From Macrothele yani (taxonomy: Eukaryota; Arthropoda; Arachnida; Araneae; Macrothelidae), in assembly GCA_039090855.1 (NCBI GenBank), contig CM077006.1:49237336-49301335 (forward strand): a stretch of 64,000 nucleotides of DNA, in the 5' to 3' direction. Shown here in pieces: positions 56,279-64,000 of this stretch (position 1 is its first letter; each line of letters starts with the position of its first letter). The notes beneath the pieces were generated by a model. It did no database searches and had not been told where the DNA came from. It worked only from the letters and a program-made list of their open reading frames with translations. A program made the position numbers and the translations under genes.

Positions 56279-57255
56279 AGCACACCGGACAAAAAATTAC
56301 GGAATGCTCATTTTATTGGTTAATATGGGGTTGCATCACCATGAGCTCGAAGCACAGCCTTGATTTTCTTTGGCATGCTGTCAATATGAGAGCGGATAAC
56401 ATTAATGTCTAGTTTGCCCCACGCCGCGAACAACTGGTCCCGTAGAGCAGTCAAATTGGGAGGGTGTTGTTGTCCTTCTTAACGGCCCGTTCTAGCATGT
56501 CCCAAATTTTCTCTATAACATTGAGATCAGGCGAATTGGCCGGCCAGGTGAGATGTGAGACATCGACCTCATGTTCTGCAAACCAATCCTGCACAATGGC
56601 AGCTCGGTGGACAGAGCAGTTGTCGTCTTAATAAAGTGGATCTGGAATGGCGACATCTTGGAGGAACTGGACATATGGCAACACCTCGTTATCCAACAGT
56701 TTCACGTAATCCACCGCTTTCATGCCATTAGACACGTGAACTAAGGCACCCACCCCAGCACTGGATATACACCCCCAAAACATGACACTTCCACCCCCTT
56801 CTGTACAATCCTTTGCACACACTCTGCGTTGCATGCTTCTCCGGCCTTCCGCATGATACAGGCAGAACCTAGATTCGTCCGACCAGATGATGCGTCGCCA
56901 CTGTTATTTGGTCCAATGTCTGTGCTCCCTTGCCCATTCCAGCCGCTTTTTCTTGTGTGTGGCAGACGGCTTAGGGTGTACCCTAAGCCGTCTGCCACAC
57001 ACAAAAGATGTACCTAGTCTGCAGTGATGTTCAGGTAGGTGGTAGACATCATAATTTTCTGCACATTAATGACTGGGCCCAGGATTTTCCAGCAGAAGAT
57101 TGCCTAGAGCATTATACTTCCACCACCATCCTTTTTTGGTACCATGGTGCATCCTGGTTCCAACAATTCCCCACGTATCTGGCCATCTACATGGTGCAAC
57201 AGGAAATGAGATTTATCGGATCAGACGATCTTCTTCCAGTCATTGGGTCCAGTTT
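56279..57255 (-). mobile_element. Tc1-like element (family of D), truncated at its N-terminal side
   Basis: The left end (CACACCGGACAAAAAATTAC) matches the D family. Minus-strand transposase pieces: ESGWNGQGST..., CTEGGGSVMFWGCISSAGVG, DDNCSVHRAAIVQDWFAEHE (second Asp), ANSPDLNVIEKIWDMLERAV (third acidic residue) and MPKKIKAVLRAHGDATPY at the end. A stop precedes DDNC. The right terminal repeat is missing. Confidence 0.78.
56953..57004. repeat. Perfect 25-bp palindrome arms around GT
   Basis: TTGTGTGTGGCAGACGGC...AGGGT and its exact inverse meet with a two-base spacer inside the truncated Tc1. Likely a DNA-repair or foldback scar. Confidence 0.9.
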
Positions 57256-57600
57256 TGATTCTCACATTCCCATTGTAGGCGCTTGCGACTGCGAACCGTG
57301 GTCAGCATGGACACTCGGAGCGGCCTGTGGCTACGCAGTCCCATTTTCAGCAGGCTTCGATGTACTGTGTGTTGTCATACATTACTCTTGTGAGTGTGAA
57401 CCGAGGTTAGCATGGGCACTCGGAGCGGCCTGAGGCTACGTAGCCCCATTTTCAGTAGGGTTCGATGTACTGTGTGCTGTGACACATTACTCCCGTCACC
57501 AGAATTCAAATTATCGGCGAGGTACGCCACATTATCCCTTCTGTTGGTTAGTACCAGACGGGATAACCTTCTGTCACCTCGCGCATCGATGAGCCGTGGT
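57256..57600 (-). pseudogene. Tc1 remnant of another lineage (N-terminal part), duplicated
   Basis: ACTCGGAGCGGCCTGTGGCT and TTCGATGTACTGTGTG occur twice about 117 bases apart (57312/57419 and 57357/57464). GACGGGATAACCTTCTGTC...CGCGCATCGATGAGCC matches the usual nucleotide pattern of a Tc1 DNA-binding region on the minus strand. No open frame. Confidence 0.45.
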
Positions 57601-58010
57601 CAGTGGTCACCCACACCTCGCCGGCGTTTACCCACACCTCGCCGGCGTTCACCCACACCTCGCCGGCGTTTATCCACACCTCGCCGGCATTCACCCACAC
57701 CTCGCCGGCGTCTACCCACACCTTGCCGGCGTTTACCCACACCTTGCCGGCGTTTACCCACACCTTGCCGGCTTCTACCCACACCTCGCCGGCGTCTACC
57801 CACACCTCGCCGGCGTCCACCCACACCTCGCCGGCGTTTACCCACACCTCGCCGGCGTTCACCCACACCTCGCCGGCGTTTACCCACACCTCGCCGGCAT
57901 CTACCCACACCTCGCCGGCATCTACCCACACCTCGCCGGCATCTACCCACACCTTGCCGGCGTTCATCCACATCTCGCCGGCGTTCACCCACACCTTGCC
58001 GGCGTTTCGT
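57601..58010. repeat. 21-bp minisatellite, about 19 units
   Basis: Unit ACCCACACCTCGCCGGCGTT(T) with C/T variants. Since 21 is a multiple of three, several frames stay open on both strands, giving five overlapping ORFs of 150-230 residues that are almost certainly not genes. Confidence 0.95.
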
Positions 58011-58695
58011 TTGTTTCCTCTCCTCGGACAACTTTTTGGAGGTACTAACCACTGCTGACCGTGAGCACTCTCCAACCGTAACCATCTCTGAAATGCTCTG
58101 GTAAATCGTCTGGCTATTACAAGGGAATGTGAGACTTTGTCAAACTTGCTTAAGTCCACTGCCTTTCCCATCAGAAGAAGAAGAATAACATTGATGAACA
58201 GAGCTGTGTATCAGGTGTTATTTATACCGTTTCATGACCTTGAAACGCGCCGTTGTTTACCTGCAGTTGCTTCGATTTGCCTAAAGACGCGCTGGTCAAA
58301 ATGTTTTAGGTCTTTGATGTAACAGCCCTAACACTAATGGGCATATGATTTTTTTAAAGAAGGTATGGGATACATATTGAGCAAAATCAATGATGGGGGA
58401 CTTGGAGTTTTGAAAGCAGGTATAAGACAAAGTTAGTAGAAGAGAAGGTTGCCTCGATCCCTATATGTACTTCCCTGCAGTCACATTTTGGGTGCGGGAG
58501 TGACGTCAGTGACAGGCCCGCGGGCAAGGTCAACGCCCACCTATCCCTTCCCGGAAGAGCTAAATCCTATGCAATCTCAATGTAATCTCACTTTGAGCTC
58601 AGGTGTTTTTCGTGTAGCAATATTTTTTAGAGTGATCTATTAACTGCTACCTAGTAACATTCATAGCTACTGTTTTATGTGACTGACTATCAGTG

Positions 58696-60903
58696 ATGCC
58701 AGGGATGAGATGTACTGTTGCAACTTGCAACAACAGTTTGTCGAAAACTAAAAAAGATCCTGATAAACAGAACGTAACGTATCGTTCTTTTCCAAAAGAT
58801 CCATAGCTCAAGAAAAAGTGGATTTATCTTTGTCGCAGAGATGGGAAATGTAACACATCATCCTGTACTGTGTGTTCAGAACATTTTGAACCCTAAGATT
58901 ATGAACGGGATTTGAAATCCGAACTTTTAAATTTGCCACCCAAAAGAATATTAAAAAGCTTTGCCTTCCCTTCAAAAAATTTGCTGAAAGGTTCTGAGGT
59001 TATAAAACACGTTAATTCCTGCAATAATAAATCGCATTGAAAGACTCGCACAAAGAGAAACTAAAAATATGATTTCTGATTAGTTTTGCGGATTGGTATG
59101 ATTAAATCAATTATTAATATATTAATTGGATTATAAATTATGTTCCTAAACCATGAAAAGCCAAAGAAACAGAACAAGCAAACCATTCAGATAACAGTTC
59201 TGAGAAGCAAAATGCAGTGAAATCCGATAGAGTAACAGAAATCAGAGATATTGGAGGATATGGCGCAGGTAGCTGCTGACTGAAAATATTGCGTTACGCG
59301 AAAAGGTGTGCAATCAACAAAAATAAATAAGGTATTCAGCTCTAAAAATACGCAGATTGAAACATGAAATTGTTGCAATGAAACAAAAAAATATTTCAAA
59401 AAAAAATGTTGAACTTCAATTTCGTTCAATACTACTCAAGATGTTTACAAAGGGTCAAGTAAATACGCTTTTGAATAAAAAAAAAAGGTTATTTGGTCCA
59501 TTGAAGATATATCGATCGCTTTGACTCTGCGATACCTGAGTAAGAGGTCATACATTTATTTACGAAGCGAACTGAATTATCCCTTTCCTGAAATATCAAT
59601 TTTGTAGAAATGGGCGTCATGAAATTAAAGTGTGTCACAAACTTAAACCGATTCATATTAAATGTGAAGGACCCCAAAGACAAAACGTTCGTCTTGCTGT
59701 TGAGCTATTGTCAAATACAACAGCCACAGCTTTAGAACATTACATGCCAGGTGACTGTTTTGAATGTGTCATCGGTTTGTCCAAATTCATCAAATGTGTT
59801 AATCATTGGTTCGATGTAATGAACAGTTAGTTGCAAAAAAAAATGGTTTCCCTGCTAAATGTGGGATGTATTATATAGAGCAGAACAAGATTTTGGATAA
59901 TGCTTATGAAATATTTAGCGAAATCGGGTACGTAGGAAAAACATGCCTGCAATAATTTCAGAAAGGTATTCTAATATCAATACGCTCATTAAAATAATTT
60001 CTAACTGATCCACGTGATGTGTTCCGAATGTATTATATACTAACACACAGACTTAATCAGGATTGTTTAGAGAACTTTTTTCGCAAATTCGTACAAGAGG
60101 GGGACTGAATGATCATCCCACCCCTTTGAATGCATTATACAGAATTCGCATGATTCTCATGGGAAAAAATCCGGGCATAATACAGAAAAACATCAATACC
60201 CAGACTGATGAATCACAAACGGAAGAATTCATAGCTGCAAAAGTGCTGCGCCACGTTGGAGTCAAAAGTGATGAAAGCATGTCCAAAAATGTATGCGACG
60301 CTTATTCTACGCATACAAGCGACAACGATAATGTGTCAAATACACAACAATGCCTAACCACAGTAACTGAAGATGATGGCCGAGACTATCTTGCTGGTTG
60401 GGTGGCCAAAAAATATAAAGAAAAAAATACCCACATCTGGGAGATTACACATCGAAAAATAATACTGTACATATTGAGGAATCATGGCTACATAATCTGT
60501 CATTTGGAGGACTCATTCAACCATCTCTTGAGTGGTCTAATATTGAAAAAAATTGGAATATGAATTTCTTAAACAAAACATAAATTACACTATAAGTAAA
60601 TATCCTTGTATCGTTAAAATGTTAACCGAAAAAGCAGCTCTCTTGTTTCCTAGATTTTCCACAGAGGTACTTAGGATATATGTTAAGACGAGAATTACAA
60701 TTAGGATTAAATATGTGAATGAGAAGCTGAAGTCCACCCTAACTACCAAAAGAAATACCAGAAATGAAGATAACATTCGCTCAAAGAAGAGAAAACTTAT
60801 GAAAATTGTAAATTTGGAAAAAAAAAAAACCCAAAAAATAACACACAAACTTAGGCCTACCCATTTAAAAATAACCTCTCGTTTTGCGGATCGGTATGAT
60901 TAA
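58696..60903 (+). pseudogene. THAP-domain P-type transposase, decayed
   Basis: The THAP zinc finger at 58696-58905 has MRCTVATCNN (C-x4-C), FPKDP, KKKWIY and CTVCSEHFEP (C-x2-H), with two in-frame stops. A coiled coil follows near 59300-59400 (LKIRRLKHEIVAMKQK). The RNase H-like catalytic part is largely missing. GPQRQNVRLAVELLSNTTAT and NHWFDVMNS (59630-59830) match the region before the GTP-binding insert. FRELFSQIRTRGGLNDHPTP and GRDYLAGWVAKKYKEK (60063-60563) are the C-terminal blocks of P/THAP9 transposases. Confidence 0.85.
59083..59178 (+). repeat. ~96-bp direct repeat inside the P-like element (second copy 60881-60976)
   Basis: GTTTTGCGGATTGGTATGAT through AACCATGAAAAGCCAAAGAA occurs twice, 1.8 kb apart in the same orientation, with about 12% difference. 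One encodes NHEKPKKQN. It brackets most of the surviving transposase core. Confidence 0.85.
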
Positions 60904-61439
60904 ATCAATTATAAATACAATTATTGGATTATAACTGATGTTCGTAAATCATGAAAAGCCAAAGAAACAGAACTGCAACTACAGTAAACGTAAGTACAAA
61001 ATAATACACTTTATGCTTCAGTCGGAAATGTTCAATTTTTATAATGCATATGCATGTTTTTCTTTCTTTTTTTCTAACATTTTAAATGTATTTAATCTAA
61101 AGCAGGTTATGGCTATGTCTATTGTAAGGATCCTAAACATTTTCAAAATAAACAGGCTTTAAAAAAAAATCAAAAACTCAGTTGATTCCACACTCCGGAC
61201 GGTCTTGCGAGACCTCGAGTCAAACCTTATGATGAGTCTGTCAGTGACGTCACGCGCCTCTCCCTCTCCGCTCAAAGATTTTTCGCGATCGAGGCAACCT
61301 TCTCTTCTCAAAATTGAAACAACGAACTAGAGAAATGAAGGAAAATAAACACAAATGAACAAAATGAAGTGAAAGTGGTGTAACCTGAATTATGTACAAC
61401 GTCACATCCGGGAAGAATGCAAATGCTGGCAGACATAAG

Positions 61440-61795
61440 TTACGTACCTGAACAACTGGATTGAATGGAATCTGGCTTGAATGGAAGGTGCCATCACTTC
61501 CGTACTCCATTTGGCTTGAACCATCTCACCTACTCCATTTTAATAGCTTGAGGCTGGGACAAAATCGTGTTCCACATTCTCTCGATATGAATGTCTGCCG
61601 AGAATCACTTTGAAAGAAGAATCTTGACTCGTCAGTAAAAAGCACGTTTTCACCTTCTGAATGAGGACCAATGTCTTCGTTGATTGATCTAATTATTTAC
61701 TTTTGTACATGTGACAGCATTTGGGGTGTTTTATTTGTATCAACCCAGAGGTGATTTATTTTTTGTACTTATTACTTTAATTTTGAGCACCAGTG
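61440..61795 (-). pseudogene. Tc1-like element fragment (relative of I/J)
   Basis: Minus strand: GENVLFTDESRFFFQSDSRQ (first Asp block) near 61590-61650 and IWVD upstream. The right end is an inverted repeat CACTGGTGCTCAAAATTAAA next to TA (61796-61797), like elements I and J. The C-terminal half is absent. Confidence 0.7.
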
Positions 61796-61837
61796 TATCA
61801 AGAGACATAAGTGGTTCTGACATGTTTTCCTTTTTTA

Positions 61838-62034
61838 GTTTTTAGTGGAGCTTAACGACTGCGGGTAAGCAGCTCTAAACACTAAACTCAGCCGTTCGCC
61901 CCTTATTTAGGGCCACTGGTTCCAGGGAGGTGAGACAACCAGTGCCGTAAGCCTAACACATCACCCATGCTCTCATTCAAGACTTGAACTCAGGCCAACG
62001 ATCAGAATCCAGCTCTTAAATTGTGCCACCGGGG
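61838..62034 (-). repeat. tRNA-derived SINE (family 1), inverted and diverged
   Basis: Right end inverted GGTGGCACAATTTAAGAGCT, body GGCCCTAAATAAGGGGCG, tail with GTCGTTAAGCTCCAC at left. Confidence 0.7.
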
Positions 62035-62430
62035 AAGCGGATGAAGGTTTTTAAAGTTGGTATGATGCACATATTAAACCCAACCATAGTTCGGGACGAG
62101 AGTTTTTAAAAGCAGGTGCCAAGAGAGCGTAATATCATTAGAAGACACCGATTTACATATCTCTAATCCGCTTCCAAAGGTAATTGAAAGTTATTTACTA
62201 ATCAGTCCTCTTATACAGTTTTCATAGCTACTGTTTCGAAACTCGTTTCCGCCCTGGTGGCGCAGTGGTCTAAGCGCTGGCTTCTGAAAATTCGTCCGAA
62301 ACGGAGGCTGGGATCGAATACCGGTGAGGCATGGATGTTGTGTTTGTCTTACGGCGTTGGCTTTCTCCCTAACCTGGAACCAGTGGCCTAGAATTAGGGA
62401 CGGGCGAGTGCCCATCATGTTGCTCACAAT

Positions 62431-63405
62431 CAGAAATGGAAACGAATCACGGGTCAACGGGTCACTTGGTTGACAATTTATTGCGGGTCAAATGGGTCGG
62501 GTCAAGGTGTCCCTGAATCGATTTCAACCCCGTTTCATTTTTGAAAAAAAATATTACAAAGTACCCTTCAGAGGATTTTGAAATAATACTTCAGAGCTGC
62601 AGAGTATGATCCAGGAATTTGCTGATAAGGGTAAAGAAATGGGATTAAAAATGAACTTTCAGGAGACAAAACTGATGTACAATGTCTTTACAAGAAATGA
62701 AGGTTAATCGATTGATGGGGAAAATCTGGAGATAACCGATACCTACATTTACTTTAGGCAGCAGATATCAAGCGAGGGTCACATTGATGAAGAAATCAAT
62801 AGGCGTATAGAATTTGATTGGAGAGCTTTTAGAAGAAACAGCACAATTTCTAAGAGCAATGTGCCATTATGTCTTAAAAGAAAAGTGTTTGATCAATGCA
62901 TCCTTCCAGTGTTTACGTATGGTGCAGAGACGTGGACCTTAACTAAAAGAGACATACAAAGGCTGCAGGCAACTCAAAGAAGCATGGGGAGATGCATGCT
63001 TGGTGTAACCAAGAAAGATAAAAAAAGGAACTCGTTGGTCAGGAAAATGAAAACAGCGGAAGACATCAGGATCAGAGTAAAATCCCTGAAATGGCAATGG
63101 GCTGGGCATATTTTCAGGAGAACGGATTAGCCATGAACAACCGAAATTTTGGATTGGATTCCAAGGGACAGGAAAACAGACCACGTGGGAGATGGGTGGA
63201 TGGAGAAGACTGTCGCAAGACATTCCGTTGTTGAAGAAACTTGGGGAGACCTTCATCCAGCAGTGAATTGATTATTATTGACAATAATGATGAATATATT
63301 CGAATATATAGTTCAAAGCAGATTTGGCCGGGTCAGGTTCGAGTCGTGTCCAATAACATGACGGCCAGGTCCGGGTCAAAAATTTTTGACTCGTTTCCAA
63401 CACTA
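62431..63405. mobile_element. hAT-like non-autonomous element with GGGTCA repeats, containing an RTE tail
   Basis: Ends CAGAAATGGAAACGAATC and inverted TAGTGTTGGAAACGAGTC. The flanking 8-bp sites are CTCACAAT and CTCACGTG, where the SINE family has CTCACGGT. Subterminal GGGTCA/GGGTCGGGTC repeats occur on both sides. No transposase. Confidence 0.7.
62604..63300 (+). mobile_element. RTE LINE 3' fragment inside the hAT-like element
   Basis: Starts at the same point as the capsid-gene RTE copy (GTATGATCCAGGAA), with KGKEMGLKMNFQETK, FDQCILPVFTYGAETWTL and LKWQWAGHIFRRTD, and several frameshifts. It ends TTGACAATAATGATGAATAT, a decayed (GAT) tail. Confidence 0.82.
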
Positions 63406-63438
63406 CTCACGTGGTCGTTAAGCCCTGAATAAAAAAAA

Positions 63439-64000
63439 AATCTTTAAAATATCCACAATTTTGCTAGGTGTTCGAATAATGTTAGCAGTGCACGGCATCA
63501 AAAATTTACTGCGCATATAAAAAGCGCAATAATAACATTTATTTTTATTGCTCGATATGACCCAGATTTGAATAAAGACAGACATATTTTATCTAATCTA
63601 TTTTTATGTCTTAGGGTTTTTGAATCGGTCGTGCAAACGAAGAAATCGAACTTTTCCTTGGGCAACAGCGGCAAACATAAACAAAAAAAAAAAATCAACT
63701 GAAATTACCTTCGAATATTCCAAGCTCCTCTCAGATGTTGGCATAGATATCCAGGCGTTCCGTGTATTTATTTCGTTCGAGTTGTTCTACCTCTCCCTAT
63801 TTTTATTCTTTTTTGCTTGTGTAGCGAACGGTACTCCTCTTTGCGATGTAAATTCAGCCGAGAAAGCAAAATGGAACAGAGGGAAGCGAAAGGATCGAGA
63901 AAAGTCATCGCTGCTTTTAAGCCAACGAAAACGGTTACTGAGCAACCGAGAAATATGGCGGCTATTTTTCGGAGTGTCTTGACAAGCATTTGCTTTTAGT
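63439..64000. other. No recognisable gene
   Basis: A 120-residue plus-strand ORF (63620-63982) with a hydrophobic stretch has no motif I recognise and overlaps ORFs on the other strand, so I do not call it. Confidence 0.4.

Larger units (their letters stand above)
58438..61308 (+). mobile_element. P-element-like transposon with intact ends
   Basis: A perfect 22-bp inverted repeat beginning AGAAGAGAAGGTTGCC (58438-58459 and 61287-61308). Inner GTGACGTCA(G/C)TGACAG repeats occur at about 58504 and, inverted, about 61231. It encloses a decayed THAP transposase. A target duplication is not clean (CAAAGTTA / CAAAATTG with a two-base offset). Confidence 0.85.
62249..63438 (+). repeat. tRNA-derived SINE (family 1) split by a hAT-like element
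   Basis: The head CCCTGGTGGCGCAGTGGTCT to TGCTCAC lies at 62249-62430. The remaining GTGGTCGTTAAGCCCTGAAT and A-run lie at 63409-63438. The gap is filled by the hAT-like element, so the SINE is older than it. Confidence 0.85.

Noticed and set aside
57412..58171. Five overlapping ORFs of 150-230 residues on both strands
   Set aside because: They read a 21-bp minisatellite; frames stay open because the period is a multiple of three.
63620..63982. 120-residue membrane protein
   Set aside because: No recognisable family, a single hydrophobic stretch and a competing ORF on the other strand.

Overview
This window looks like a transposon-dense, AT-rich intergenic stretch of an animal genome, most likely an arthropod. 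I recognise no host protein-coding gene. The support for an animal nucleus is the mix of many Tc1/mariner elements with TA target duplications, RTE-type LINE tails, several tRNA-derived SINE families, a Penelope-like fragment, hAT derivatives and a P-element-like THAP transposase. Nearly every open reading frame is decayed transposase, and many are interrupted by nested insertions.

The most remarkable segment is 8152-20760. Two outward Tc1 ends (terminal motif CAGTAGTGGCCA, flanked by TA) enclose about 11 kb of DNA from a Polinton/adintovirus-like (double jelly-roll capsid) virus. It replaces the middle of the Tc1 transposase gene: the 5' part lies at 8627-9221 and the 3' part at 20352-20516. 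The viral DNA carries only a morphogenesis module: a coiled-coil protein, a pX-like minor protein joined to an adenain-type protease, a penton-like protein, a small basic protein, the major capsid protein, a fibre-like protein and, on the left only, a repeat protein. I see no polymerase, integrase or packaging ATPase. The module is present twice, head to head, as a giant inverted repeat (arms 10830-15233 and 15264-20351, sum of mirrored coordinates about 30497, roughly 1% diverged). Gene starts share an ATAAATG context resembling the TAAAT(G) late initiator of large DNA viruses. The right-arm capsid gene is split by an RTE LINE tail, giving an in-frame chimera.

Left of this block lie a 145-bp-period tandem repeat (1-625), a SINE remnant, a Tc1 element (2205-3423), a Penelope-like GIY-YIG fragment between perfect 49-bp inverted repeats (5798-6499) and a tandem pair of tRNA-headed repeats (7408-7935). 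To the right come tail-to-tail RTE fragments (20805-23045), then three Tc1 elements almost touching (23055-26940, 26947-28135, 28142-29281). The first of these contains another Tc1 and a non-autonomous hAT that carries heat-shock elements and a TATA box. Further on are a mariner with a SINE inserted at a perfect 11-bp target duplication (30777-31803), Tc1 fragments (32550-34735), two long copies of one Tc1 family (36864-38543 and 44790-46328), mariner remnants, several minisatellites, a long tandem repeat field (49190-52560), further Tc1 elements, a P-like element with 22-bp terminal repeats (58438-61308) and a nested SINE/hAT/RTE stack (62249-63438).

Many breaks in the viral genes fall in A-runs, so some may be long-read consensus errors rather than real mutations. 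Function, where given, comes from motif recognition by eye; no database search was possible.
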